From: Holophagales bacterium UBA2201
GTDB taxonomy: Bacteria > Acidobacteriota > Thermoanaerobaculia > UBA2201
Assembly (NCBI GenBank): GCA_002327305.1
Contig: DCUZ01000100.1
Coordinates: 34,361 to 52,504, forward strand
DNA length: 18,144 nt
Direction of reading: 5' to 3'
Under the pieces are notes generated by a model. It was not told the origin of the DNA, did no database searches, and saw only the letters and a program-made list of their open reading frames with translations. Positions within the stretch are counted from its first letter, which is position 1. The number at the start of each line of letters is the position of its first letter. A program made the translations under genes and the position numbers. This document shows, in pieces, positions 1 through 7,660 of this stretch.

Positions 1-906
1 GATGCCGATGCCGCCGACCAGCAGGGAGATCCCCGCGATGCACCCCATGACGATGTTGAAGATGCGCTGGGTCTCCTGCCGTTGTTTCAGCAGAAGGAGC
101 GGCACCACCACTTCCGCGACCTCGCGGTCGGGGTGGAGACGGTCCAGCGTCCGTTCAGCGAGCACTTTTTTTTCCTGAAGGTGCAGAAGGTCGTCGAAAC
201 TGAAGGCGATCTCGTCCAGAGGCGTCTCGCCGCGGCCCACCCCCTCCCTCAGCAGGTAGGAGGTCAGGGGCAGGTAGACCGCGCGCTCCGCCTCCTCGAC
301 CTGGAGTCCCTTGAGTTCTCCCCGGACCTCCACCCTCTTGCCCGTCGTGCCGACGACCCTGAACCAGGTCCGCCGCACCTTGACGAGGCCGCCCAAAGGG
401 TCCTTGCCCCCGAACAGTTCGAGGGCGAGGCGGCGGCCCAGAACGCAAACCGGCTCCGCCCTCCTCTCGTCGTCCGCCGTGAAGAAACGGCCCCGCGCCA
501 GGTCCAGGTGCATCAGCGTGGCGTAGTCGCTTTCGACCGCATAAACATCGGCCCGTGCGCGCGTCCGCTCGGCCAGGACCTCCTGGTTGCGCAGGGTCTT
601 GAGCGGGCTGACTCTCCGGAGGCCCGGGAGAACGGCTTGCAGGGCCCGCTGGTCGCCCTCGGTGAGGCGGGGCGCCGTTTCGCCCTCCCGTTCCGGAGGA
701 TCCTGTGCCGCGCGCACCTTGACGATCAGGTGCTTGTCTCCCATCAGACGGACGAGGTTGAGGGCTTCCCGCTTGGCGCCCTCGCCGATGGAGAGCATGC
801 CGATGACCGCCCCCACGCCGAAAAAGACGCCGAGGGCGGAGAGGACCGTCCGCAGTTTGTGCGTGGCGAGGGCCGTCCGGCAGACGGCGAGCGTCTCCCA
901 GAACAC
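1..906 (-). CDS. MacB-like ABC transporter permease, N-terminal part (cut by window edge)
   Basis: This is an inner-membrane permease subunit of the MacB/LolC type, which works with an ATPase and a HlyD-type adaptor to move substrates from the periplasm outward. The frame is open from a GTG at 906-904 to base 1, giving 302 codons with no stop. The N-terminus reads VFWETLAVCRTAL and is followed by the family motif HKLRTVLSALGV. A first membrane helix lies at about residues 19-40 and ends in MLSIGEGAKRE, the classic MacB signature. A periplasmic MacB-core region follows at about 45-275. A second hydrophobic stretch starts at about 282 and ends at the edge with LLVGGIGI, which normally continues as MNIM. 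The start is 4 nt after the HlyD-gene stop, so the two are co-transcribed. No ATG is available, so GTG is the likely start. The C-terminal half and any partner ATPase lie outside the window. Confidence 0.85.
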   Translation of the reverse strand, partial: MFWETLAVCRTALATHKLRTVLSALGVFFGVGAVIGMLSIGEGAKREALNLVRLMGDKHLIVKVRAAQDPPEREGETAPRLTEGDQRALQAVLPGLRRVSPLKTLRNQEVLAERTRARADVYAVESDYATLMHLDLARGRFFTADDERRAEPVCVLGRRLALELFGGKDPLGGLVKVRRTWFRVVGTTGKRVEVRGELKGLQVEEAERAVYLPLTSYLLREGVGRGETPLDEIAFSFDDLLHLQEKKVLAERTLDRLHPDREVAEVVVPLLLLKQRQETQRIFNIVMGCIAGISLLVGGIGI

Positions 907-910
907 AGCG

Positions 911-2131
911 TCAGGAACCGGGGGCCTTTTCCGGCGCCAGCATCAGGATGCGGTCGCCTGGGGCGAGCCCCTCCTGGACGATAATGTGGGTGGCGTTGCG
1001 TTCTCCCAGCGTCACCTTGACCGCGCGGCTTCCGAATCGGCCGCGCAGATGGACCCAGGCGCCGCCGTCTTCCTGCCGGACGCTTTCCAGGGGGACGAAA
1101 AGGACGCCTTCGTGGCCCGCCACGGTGATGGAGGCGCGGGCCGTCATGCCCGGCTTGAGCCGTTCGTCCAGGCGGTCGAGCCCGGCAACCACCTCGAACT
1201 CCTTCTTGGCGGCGTTGTACTCCCGCTTGGACCCCACCTGTCCGACGGAGCGCACCGTGCCGGGCAGGGAGAGGTCCGGAAAGGCGTCGAGGGTCACCGT
1301 GCAGGGCTGGCCCTCCTTGAGGATCCCGGCGTCCACTTCCGAAACCCACACCTTGACCTGCAGGGTGGAAAAGTCCGGCAGGGCGATGATGGAGAACCCC
1401 TGCCACACCGAATCCCCCACCTGGACCTTTCCCGACTCCCCCCCCTTCCAAATCTCGTTGATGACCACCAGGCCGGGCGAGGGGGCGCGGATTTCCATTT
1501 TTTTGAGGGAATCGAGAACGAAATCGTACTGGCTCTGCGCATTCTTCCGGCGAACCTCGAGGATGCGGGCCTGGGACACGGCCGCGTCGCGCTCCGCGTC
1601 CAGCTTGCTCCGGGTCCGCTCCAGGCGGTCCCCGGCGTTCTGGAGCCGCAGGCGCGCCTGGTCCAGTTCGCGCCGGGGCACCAGCCCCTCGTCCTCGACC
1701 AACTGGACGCGGGCCAGGTCGTAATCCAGCTGGGCGCCCATCAACTGCATGGCGTAATCATCCTCCAGGGCCTCCAGTTGGGCCTCTTTCTGGCGGATCT
1801 CCGCCTCGAGGCTTCTCAACTCGGCCTCCCGTTCGGACCGCTCCTTTTCGAGTTCGGCGGGGTCGAACCGGACCAGCAGGTCCCCCTCCTTGACGGTGGT
1901 CCCCTCCTTGACCAGCCAGATCACTTGCAGGCGGGACCGCAGGGGCGGGGCCGCGACGGAGACGGAGCGTTCCGCGAACACCTCTCCGGAGGCTTCGACG
2001 GTCAGATCGAGCCGCCCCCGCTCCACGGTGAAGAGGAACGCCTCTTCGCCGCCGCCGGCGAGAAGCCACACCGCCCCGAAGGCGGCCGCCGTCAATGCTC
2101 CTCCGAGGGCCAACCAACGGCGCCTGGTCAT
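911..2131 (-). CDS. HlyD/MacA-type periplasmic adaptor (membrane fusion protein)
   Basis: This 406-residue protein is a periplasmic adaptor that bridges an inner-membrane ABC permease to an outer-membrane channel. It has a membrane anchor at about 5-25 (after MTRRRW), a first barrel-sandwich half at about 45-90 (GTTVKEGDLLVRFDP), a long charged coiled-coil hairpin at about 91-212, and the second lipoyl half at 213-250 (IRAPSPGLVV). Beta-barrel and membrane-proximal domains follow (ERLKPGMTARASI near 323-335). An earlier in-frame start at 2179 would overlap the upstream gene by 37 nt. I chose the ATG at 2131 because it lies 11 nt after the upstream stop and directly precedes the basic/hydrophobic anchor. 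The Shine-Dalgarno is weak, which suggests translational coupling to the upstream gene. The next gene downstream is the MacB-like permease, the expected partner. The substrate is unknown. Confidence 0.88.
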   Translation of the reverse strand: MTRRRWLALGGALTAAAFGAVWLLAGGGEEAFLFTVERGRLDLTVEASGEVFAERSVSVAAPPLRSRLQVIWLVKEGTTVKEGDLLVRFDPAELEKERSEREAELRSLEAEIRQKEAQLEALEDDYAMQLMGAQLDYDLARVQLVEDEGLVPRRELDQARLRLQNAGDRLERTRSKLDAERDAAVSQARILEVRRKNAQSQYDFVLDSLKKMEIRAPSPGLVVINEIWKGGESGKVQVGDSVWQGFSIIALPDFSTLQVKVWVSEVDAGILKEGQPCTVTLDAFPDLSLPGTVRSVGQVGSKREYNAAKKEFEVVAGLDRLDERLKPGMTARASITVAGHEGVLFVPLESVRQEDGGAWVHLRGRFGSRAVKVTLGERNATHIIVQEGLAPGDRILMLAPEKAPGS

Positions 2132-2142
2132 GAAAGGACCGG

Positions 2143-3171
2143 TCAGAACTTGAAGCGCCGCGGCTTGCGGGCCTTCCACGCGCCCTTGCGGTAGCCGTAG
2201 GCGGCGAGGAGGGGCATGAACACCGAGGCCTCCCCGTAGACCATCTGCTCGAAGGAGGTGGACACCTTGCCCCAGCTGGAGGCCTCGCGCAGGGTGGAGC
2301 CGGACAGCGCCCCGTCCCGTTCGTCGGCCACCGTGATCTGCACCGCGTACTTGTGCATGGGGGCGTCGTACCCCAGCACCTCGGCGGCCACGACGATGTC
2401 CTGGGTGAAGTTCTTGGGGACGCCGCCGCCGATCATCACGATGCCGGTTTGCTTCGAGGCCAGCTTGATCATGGTGAGTTCGCGGAAGTCGCGGACCGAG
2501 TCGATGGTGACATGGCGGCCGGGGTGGCGGACCTGGTGGTCCACCAGGCCGAACCCGGCGGAGCAGTCGGAAAAGGCGGGGGCGAAGAGCGGAACGCCGG
2601 CCTTGTGGGCGGCGGCGACGATGGAATCCTCGGCTTTAAAGCGTTTCATCTTGAGATATTTCCCCATCTCAACGAAGAATTCACGCGATGAGTAGGGGCG
2701 CGGCTCCAGGGAATCGGCGATCTTCGCGATGGTCTCGTCGCAGAACCGGAGGTTGTCCTCGTCGATGAAGGTGTCGTAGATGCGGTCGATGTGCAGGTCG
2801 CGCATCTCGTTGTCGTCCACGAAGGGGGTGCCGAGGTAGTGCTTGAAGCCCAGCGCCTCGAAGTAATCCTGGTCCACGAGGTTGGCGCCCGTGGAGACGA
2901 CCACGTCCACCATCCGCAGGGCCACCATGTCCGCGATGACCTTCTTCAGGCCGGCCGAAACCAGGGAGCCGGCGAGACAGAGGATGATGGCGCAGTCCCG
3001 GTCCTTCAGCATCCGGTCGTAGATGGCGCAGGCGCGGGAGAGGTTGCGGGCCTGGATGGCCATGCCGCCCATCGCGTCGATCATGGGCACCACATCCAAC
3101 TTCTTCATGTCGATGTGCCGGATGGGTTCCTTCAACAATTGGCGCTTCTTGAGTTTTTGCCTGGCGTTCAT
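2143..3171 (-). CDS. Deoxyhypusine synthase-like protein (bacterial DHS family)
   Basis: This 342-residue protein is of the deoxyhypusine/homospermidine synthase family: NAD-dependent enzymes that transfer the aminobutyl group of spermidine. Eukaryotes use it to modify eIF5A. Bacteria lack eIF5A, and some bacterial homologues are known to make homospermidine. Visible motifs are an N-terminal CLAGSLVSAG-like NAD/spermidine region, STGANLVDQD (matching the human TTAGGVEED loop), MIGGGVPKNFTQD and the C-terminal ASSWGKVST. Lys302 aligns with the catalytic lysine of human DHS (VSWGKI). Asp, Ser, Glu and Trp equivalents around it are kept, but the human His288 position is Asn here and the human Asp316 position is Leu (alignment from memory). 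The substrate may therefore differ. The ATG at 3171 has an AGGAG element about 9 nt upstream. The gene lies between yggU and the HlyD gene. The family call is firm; the reaction is not. Confidence 0.85.
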   Translation of the reverse strand: MNARQKLKKRQLLKEPIRHIDMKKLDVVPMIDAMGGMAIQARNLSRACAIYDRMLKDRDCAIILCLAGSLVSAGLKKVIADMVALRMVDVVVSTGANLVDQDYFEALGFKHYLGTPFVDDNEMRDLHIDRIYDTFIDEDNLRFCDETIAKIADSLEPRPYSSREFFVEMGKYLKMKRFKAEDSIVAAAHKAGVPLFAPAFSDCSAGFGLVDHQVRHPGRHVTIDSVRDFRELTMIKLASKQTGIVMIGGGVPKNFTQDIVVAAEVLGYDAPMHKYAVQITVADERDGALSGSTLREASSWGKVSTSFEQMVYGEASVFMPLLAAYGYRKGAWKARKPRRFKF

Positions 3172-3218
3172 ACTGGAGGACTCCTATGGGAAGAGGTTGG
3201 CGCCCTGATCGGCGGCGG

Positions 3219-3440
3219 TCAGCGGCTGATATCGAAGATCTTTGTCCGGCCGCGGCCGCCGGCGACGAGGGTCACGGCCGTTTTGGGGACCCCGAAGTGG
3301 CGGCTGAGGACCTCCTGGATGGCCCGGTTGGCCTTCCCCTCCCGCGCGGGCGCCTTAACGCGGATCCGGAGATGGCCCTCCTCCCCCTCTTCGACGGATT
3401 CGGCCCGGGCCCCGGCCCGGGCCTCCACGGTGACGCGCAT
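3219..3440 (-). CDS. yggU: YggU/DUF167 (UPF0235) family protein
   Basis: This is a 73-residue protein of the small DUF167/YggU family, whose molecular role is not established. The family core is clear: LRIRVKAPAREGKANRAI (the GKAN motif) followed by a helix and VTLVAGGRGRTKIFDI. It is slightly shorter than the usual 75-100 residues, but both the beginning (MRVTVEARAGA) and the end of the fold are present. It starts 10 nt after the LysM-gene stop without a recognisable Shine-Dalgarno, so translation probably depends on the upstream gene. The DHS-like gene begins 47 nt downstream with its own AGGAG site. The position between unrelated genes gives no functional hint. Confidence 0.85.
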   Translation of the reverse strand: MRVTVEARAGARAESVEEGEEGHLRIRVKAPAREGKANRAIQEVLSRHFGVPKTAVTLVAGGRGRTKIFDISR

Positions 3441-3450
3441 GCGGCGGGGG

Positions 3451-4653
3451 TTATTCCAACTCGACCAGGTCCCCCACGTGGATCTCCCTCACGCTCTCCA
3501 GGATCCTGCCGGTGGCCGTCCTCTCCTGCACGGTCAGGATGCCGAGGCGCCCCAGGACGATCCGCGGGGTCCCCTCCTCCGTTCCCGAGCGGAAGATCCG
3601 GAGGAGGTCGCCGACCTTCACCCCCTGGCTGGAGCCGAGGTCCACCAGGACCACGTGCCCCTGGAACAGGCTGATCAGGTCGTCTTTCCCGTGGATGATG
3701 CTCCCCACGGGTTCCTGGACATCGGGCGGGCATTGGTCATAAAACGGGGGGAGGACTTTCGCGGGGATGGGGACGGCGGCGAACGGCATGAGGCGGTCGC
3801 CGCGGAGAATGGTCTGGCAGGCGTTCACGACCTTGGCCGTGGAGGAGTTCTCCTGGGTGCAGAGGACGATCAGGCGCCCGGTGTAGTGCCACAGGCGTCC
3901 CAGAGTGTCACGGCCGCTCTTGATGACGCCGCCGTCGCGGACGATGAAATACTCCTCGCCGGCCTTGACGCCCTGCTCGGAGCCGCCGTTGACATAGACG
4001 ATCTGACCCTCGGTCAGGGTGAACCGCAGGCTGCTTTCGTCGGTGCCGGTGATCTTCAGCGGCAGGTCGAGATCGTCCGGCGTCACCGTGGCGTAGCAGT
4101 AGATGTCGGATTCATCCCCGAGGGGGATGGGCTTGGCCGTCCCCGCCGGTTGCGCGGGAGCGGAGGGGGGCACTATTTCCGTCCACCATGCACCTTCCTC
4201 GGGAACATGTCCGATGTTCCCGTTCTGCAGCGATCTCCACCGCCTTCCCCCATAGGTGACCTCGTCCCCCAATGCATATTCTTTTGTGGACAGCCACTCT
4301 TCCGAATACTGTTCCTCATCCAAAGGCTCTTGACCCTCCGGAATGCCTTCGATCAACTTGGTTATCAGCAGGGGATCCCCCGGATAGATCCAGTGCGCGT
4401 CGGTGATATATTGGTTCTGTTCCCAGATCTGCGGCCACAGGTAGGGGTCGCCCAAATTGGCGCGGGCCAGGTCCCAGAGGGTGTCGCCCGGCTGGATGAT
4501 GTAAAATTCCGCCCCCTCCGGAGGGACCTGCGGGGGATCATAGGGCGTCCAGTGGTCGCCCACCTTGTGCAGAGGGCGGGGCGGGGCGGTCTGGGCGAAG
4601 GATGGAACCACGATTCCCAGCGCGATCAGAACCACAATCACGGAAAGGCGCAT
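3451..4653 (-). CDS. Secreted LysM protein with a CBM5/12-like insert and duplicated C-terminal domain
   Basis: This 400-residue periplasmic protein probably binds cell-wall glycan. It has a signal peptide (MRLSVIVVLIALGIVVPSFA, likely cut before QTAPP). A LysM domain follows at about 49-98 (FYIIQPGDTLWDLARANLGD...WPQIWEQN). Next is a segment at 120-160 with the chitin-binding type-3 (CBM5/12) pattern W-x8-GD-x-V-x-YGGRRWRS...WW. The C-terminal half holds two related repeats, at about 216-292 and 332-400, each with 'G-V-K-x-G-(D/E)' and a final I/L-x-x-GD. They resemble the FlgT-C-like domains often found behind LysM. An ATG nine codons earlier (4680) exists, but the ATG at 4653 has GGAGGT 5 nt upstream and gives a clean signal peptide, so I chose it. 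A possible promoter lies just upstream. The specific role is unknown. Confidence 0.8.
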   Translation of the reverse strand: MRLSVIVVLIALGIVVPSFAQTAPPRPLHKVGDHWTPYDPPQVPPEGAEFYIIQPGDTLWDLARANLGDPYLWPQIWEQNQYITDAHWIYPGDPLLITKLIEGIPEGQEPLDEEQYSEEWLSTKEYALGDEVTYGGRRWRSLQNGNIGHVPEEGAWWTEIVPPSAPAQPAGTAKPIPLGDESDIYCYATVTPDDLDLPLKITGTDESSLRFTLTEGQIVYVNGGSEQGVKAGEEYFIVRDGGVIKSGRDTLGRLWHYTGRLIVLCTQENSSTAKVVNACQTILRGDRLMPFAAVPIPAKVLPPFYDQCPPDVQEPVGSIIHGKDDLISLFQGHVVLVDLGSSQGVKVGDLLRIFRSGTEEGTPRIVLGRLGILTVQERTATGRILESVREIHVGDLVELE

Positions 4654-4691
4654 ACCGGACCTCCATTCCTTAGTAGGCATACCGCATGGGT

Positions 4692-4720
4692 AGGGTAAGC
4701 CAAAATTCCTGATTTGTCAA
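4692..4720 (-). promoter_or_regulatory. Candidate sigma70-type promoter for the LysM-yggU-DHS operon
   Basis: Read on the minus strand, a perfect TTGACA (4720-4715) overlaps the bamD stop codon. After a 17-nt spacer it is followed by TACCCT (4697-4692), a poor -10 with three of six consensus bases. The spacing to the LysM start at 4653 leaves a leader of roughly 30 nt. Only the -35 is convincing. Read-through from bamD across the 63-nt gap is equally possible. Confidence 0.3.
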
Positions 4721-5451
4721 GACTTCTTTGATGTCACGCCGGCCTCGGCGGCCATCCGAAAGTATTCCTCGGCCGTCTCCTCGTCCCCCAGCGCGCGGTA
4801 CGCCTGTCCGTAGAGCAGATGCACCTCCCCCATCCTGCCGTAGTCCGGGAAGCTGCGTTTGAGGAAATCGAGCCGGGCGAGGGTGGCCCGGTAGGCCTTG
4901 CGCTTGAAGTAGAACCGGGCCACGGAATGCTCGTGCGAGGCCAGGTGCTCCCTGCAGACCCGGATCCCCTCGCGGGCCTCGTCCACATGCGGTCCGTCGG
5001 GAAAGATCTGGAGGTAGCGGGTGAACATGAGCATGGCCTGATTCACGTTGGCGGGGTCTTTGTCGGGGTGCGCCTTCATCGCCAGGGAGAGTTTGCCCTG
5101 CATGAACAGGGCGTATTCGGCCTGGGCGGCCTGGGGGAATCGGCTGTAGAAATCCGAGAACCGCTGGCGGGCCTCCACCTTGTTGTCGAATCCCTTTTCC
5201 TGGGCGTAGGCGTCGGCCATTTTGAGGAGGGCCTCCACCGCCTGCGGGCTGTTGGGGAAGTTCTCGTAGAGGAATTTCAGGTAGAGCCGCGCCTTGTCGA
5301 AGGCCCCCGCATCGTAGCGCCGCATCCCCTCCGTCAGGAGTTCTTCGGCCGACATGGAGGGCAGGGAGGCGCTGATCCGGTCGGACTCGGTCATGATCTT
5401 GCAGGCGGCGACCGCCAGAAGCGTCAACAGGAGCCAGGTCGTTTTTTTCAT
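4717..5451 (-). CDS. bamD: BamD-like outer-membrane assembly lipoprotein
   Basis: This 244-residue lipoprotein is related to BamD, the TPR subunit of the beta-barrel assembly machinery at the inner face of the outer membrane. MKKTTWLLLTLLAVAAC is a lipoprotein signal with lipobox VAAC and lipidated Cys17. TPR-like helices follow from about residue 36: ARLYLKFLYENFPNSPQAVEALLKMA, then FSDFYSRFPQAAQAEYALF. The BamD-typical central helix is AMLMFTRYLQIFPDGPHVDEAREGI, followed by the family signature HEHSVARFYFKRKAY and a last TPR. The length matches BamD (about 240-280). The ATG at 5451 overlaps the rpe stop by 4 nt (ATGA), which fixes the start. Longer upstream reading in this frame only shadows rpe. 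This gene is the main evidence for a two-membrane cell. Confidence 0.86.
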   Translation of the reverse strand: MKKTTWLLLTLLAVAACKIMTESDRISASLPSMSAEELLTEGMRRYDAGAFDKARLYLKFLYENFPNSPQAVEALLKMADAYAQEKGFDNKVEARQRFSDFYSRFPQAAQAEYALFMQGKLSLAMKAHPDKDPANVNQAMLMFTRYLQIFPDGPHVDEAREGIRVCREHLASHEHSVARFYFKRKAYRATLARLDFLKRSFPDYGRMGEVHLLYGQAYRALGDEETAEEYFRMAAEAGVTSKKS

Positions 5452-6113
5452 CGTTTCGCCTTGAGTGCCCGGATGGCCCGGGCCGGGTTGGGGGCCTCGT
5501 AGACGGCGCTTCCCGCCACGAGGACGTCGCAGCCGGCGGCCAGGATGGCGGAGGCGTTGGCCGGGTTCACCCCTCCATCGAACTCGATCAGGAAGCGGTA
5601 TCCCCCCTCGGAGCGGCGCCGGCGGAGCCACTCCACCTTGGCCAGAGTTTCGGGGATCAATTTCTGTCCCGAGAAGCCGGGATTGACCCCCATGACGAGC
5701 ACCAGGTCCGCGAAGGGAAGGACGGGTTCCAGCGCCTCCACCGGCGTGAGGGGGTTGAGGGTCACCCCCGCGCGCCGCCCGGCCTGCCGGATGAGGGCGA
5801 GATCGGAGTGCAGATGGGGACAGGTCTCCACGTGGACGGTGATCCAGTCGGCCCCGGCCCGGATGAAGGCGTCCAGATGCCGCCGGGGTTCCACGATCAT
5901 CAGGTGGACATCGAGCGGCAGGGGGCAGATCTTGCGGATCGCCGCCACCACGGGAGGTCCCAGGGTGATGTTGGGGACGAAGCACCCGTCCATCACGTCC
6001 AGGTGGAGCCAGTCCGCCCCGCCCCTCACGGCCTGGGCCACGGCCCGGTCCAGGCGCGTGTAGTCCGCGGCGATGACGGAGGGGGAACAGTAGGGGCCGC
6101 CCCCCGGCTTCAC
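5448..6113 (-). CDS. rpe: Ribulose-phosphate 3-epimerase
   Basis: This 221-residue cytoplasmic TIM-barrel enzyme interconverts D-ribulose 5-phosphate and D-xylulose 5-phosphate in the pentose-phosphate/Calvin pathways. It is full length. All signatures are visible: CSPSVIAAD near the start, LHLDVMDGCFVPNITLGPPVV (metal ligands His37 and Asp39), DVHLMI (His70), MGVNPGFSGQK (phosphate/loop region), EFDGGVNPANA (catalytic Asp179) and VAGSAVYEA. The start is GTG at 6113, overlapping the preceding PASTA-gene stop in GTGA. The stop overlaps the bamD start in ATGA. The gene is therefore translationally coupled on both sides, in an operon of otherwise envelope-related genes. Confidence 0.96.
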   Translation of the reverse strand: MKPGGGPYCSPSVIAADYTRLDRAVAQAVRGGADWLHLDVMDGCFVPNITLGPPVVAAIRKICPLPLDVHLMIVEPRRHLDAFIRAGADWITVHVETCPHLHSDLALIRQAGRRAGVTLNPLTPVEALEPVLPFADLVLVMGVNPGFSGQKLIPETLAKVEWLRRRRSEGGYRFLIEFDGGVNPANASAILAAGCDVLVAGSAVYEAPNPARAIRALKAKR

Positions 6114-6826
6114 GACCGCCTCCGGTTGACCGTCAGCACCACCGAGTCCCCCTGCTGGACGCGGGCGCCGGCCACGGGGGTCTGGGCCATGACCAATCCC
6201 TCCTGGTAATGGGGAAGGACGATCTCACGGGTCCGCTCCGGCCGCAGGCCCCGGGCGCGCAGGGGCGGGAGGACCGATTCCTGGGGCTTTCCGGCGCAAT
6301 CGGGCATCACCCAGGCGGTGCGGGCGTCGGCGGAAGCCACCAGGAGGCCCACCCGGACCGAGGGGCGCGAGGGAACGCCGGGGGGAGGATTCTGCGCCGC
6401 GACCGTTCCCGGCCGGATGCCCGGCAGAGAGGCGGTGGCCAGGTCCCCCATCTCCAGTCCGATCCCCCGAAGGGTCATTTCGGCCTCCTGGAGGGTCCGG
6501 CCGGCCAGGTCGGGAAGCACGACGCGGGCGGGTCCGAGGGAGATCCCGAGGCGCACGGTGTTTCCCATTTTTATGGAACTGCCGCCCCGGGGCTCCTGGC
6601 GGACCACCGCGCCCGCCTGGATCTCCTCCGAATAGGAGGCCAGCCCGCTGTCCAGGATGAATTCGAGGTTGACCATCGCCAGGGTCTGGCGCGCCTCCTC
6701 CAGCCCGATTCCGGCCACCTCGGGGACGGTGACGCTTCCGCTCTGGATGGTCCGGATGAAGGCGAACCAGAAGGCCGCGAAGAACGCAACCAGGCAGAGG
6801 GCCGTCATCATGAGTTTCTTGAACAT
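6110..6826 (-). CDS. Membrane-anchored triple-PASTA protein without a kinase domain
   Basis: This is a 238-residue protein with one N-terminal membrane segment (about 5-24: LMMTALCLVAFFAAFWFAFI) and three extracytoplasmic PASTA domains. They start at about 32 (VTVPEVAGIGLEEARQTLA...VRLGISLG), 101 (VVLPDLAGRTLQEAEMTLRGIGL...VRVGLLVA) and 172 (WVMPDCAGKPQESVLPPLRARGL...VVLTVNRRRS). PASTA domains are known from Ser/Thr kinases and penicillin-binding proteins, where they sense or bind muropeptides. Here no kinase or transpeptidase is attached, and the protein starts directly with the membrane helix, so it is a stand-alone envelope protein. It follows fabG by 33 nt and is coupled to rpe. Its role is not known; an envelope-sensing or scaffolding function is inference. 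Confidence 0.88.
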   Translation of the reverse strand: MFKKLMMTALCLVAFFAAFWFAFIRTIQSGSVTVPEVAGIGLEEARQTLAMVNLEFILDSGLASYSEEIQAGAVVRQEPRGGSSIKMGNTVRLGISLGPARVVLPDLAGRTLQEAEMTLRGIGLEMGDLATASLPGIRPGTVAAQNPPPGVPSRPSVRVGLLVASADARTAWVMPDCAGKPQESVLPPLRARGLRPERTREIVLPHYQEGLVMAQTPVAGARVQQGDSVVLTVNRRRS

Positions 6827-6859
6827 CGCGTCCAGTGTATCACGGGCCGCCCCGGAGGG

Positions 6860-7606
6860 CTACATGTAAAGCCCGCCGGAGACGTTCAAAACATGCCCCG
6901 TCACGTAGGCGGCCTGTTCGGAGGCGAGGAAGGCCACCGCGTGGGCGATGTCCTGGGCCTCTCCCAGGCGCCTGAGGGCGATGGCGTCCTTGAGGCGGTC
7001 GATCTGCTCCCCCTGCAGTTTCTCCGTCATGGGGGTCCTGATGAAGCCCGGGGCCACGGCGTTGACCGTGATCCCCCGCGATCCCACCTCGCGGGCCAGC
7101 GATTTGACGAACCCCGTGACGGCGGCCTTGGTCGCGGCGTAGTTGGTCTGTCCCGGGTTCCCCATCAGCCCCGTGACGGAGGAGATGGCGATGATGCGGC
7201 CCCACCGCTCGCGCATCATCTCCCTCACCAATTCCTTGGTCAGCCAGAAGAGGGGTTGAAGGTTCACCTTCATCACCAGGTCCCATTCTTCCTGGGTCAT
7301 GCGCATGAGGAGGTTGTCGCGGGTGATCCCGGCATTGTGGACCAGGATGAGGTAGGGGCCGCTTTGGGCCGTCTCGGCCTGGACCGCGGCCAGCGTGGCC
7401 GCGGGGTCGGTGATGTCGGCCACCAGCGCGCGCACCGCCGCGCCCCCGCCGGAAAGTTCCGCGACGGTGGCCTGCAGGGCCTCCGCCTCGCGGTCCAGCA
7501 GGAGGAGTTCCGCCCCGCAGGAGGCCAGGTCGGCGGCGATGGCCGCCCCGATGCCGCGGGCGCCGCCGGTGATGAGGGCTTTCCTTCCGGTCAGATCGAT
7601 CTTCAT
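6860..7606 (-). CDS. fabG: 3-oxoacyl-[acyl-carrier-protein] reductase
   Basis: This 248-residue NADPH-dependent short-chain dehydrogenase reduces 3-oxoacyl-ACP to 3-hydroxyacyl-ACP in fatty-acid elongation. It has the Rossmann motif TGGARGIG (13-20), HNAGITRDN (around Asn91) and the catalytic set Asn115, Ser143, Tyr156 and Lys160 (YAATK). The C-terminus is VTGHVLNVSGGLYM, typical of FabG. Reading can be extended upstream to 7732, but the ATG at 7606 is preceded by AAAGGAG at the right distance and begins the conserved MKIDLTGRKALITGG. The extension would run into the sodB start. fabG normally follows fabD; here fabD lies about 7.7 kb away beyond sodB and the accessory block. Its own promoter therefore has to lie in the 7607-7716 intergenic region. 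Confidence 0.95.
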   Translation of the reverse strand: MKIDLTGRKALITGGARGIGAAIAADLASCGAELLLLDREAEALQATVAELSGGGAAVRALVADITDPAATLAAVQAETAQSGPYLILVHNAGITRDNLLMRMTQEEWDLVMKVNLQPLFWLTKELVREMMRERWGRIIAISSVTGLMGNPGQTNYAATKAAVTGFVKSLAREVGSRGITVNAVAPGFIRTPMTEKLQGEQIDRLKDAIALRRLGEAQDIAHAVAFLASEQAAYVTGHVLNVSGGLYM

Positions 7607-7660
7607 GGCTGCTCCTTTGTTCGACGTTGGGCTATTATCGCACACCCGGCCTGGGAATCC

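Noticed and set aside
587..2194. Long plus-strand open frame opposite the HlyD gene
   Set aside because: It is a GC-rich antisense shadow with low-complexity composition and no recognisable motif; the minus strand carries a clear adaptor protein.
2791..4698. Long plus-strand open frame opposite the DHS-like, yggU and LysM genes
   Set aside because: It crosses three well-supported minus-strand genes and encodes no recognisable domain; it is kept open only by base composition.
4692..4720. Strong promoter before the LysM gene
   Set aside because: Kept only as a weak candidate: the -35 is perfect but the -10 matches poorly and overlaps the end of bamD, so it may be chance.
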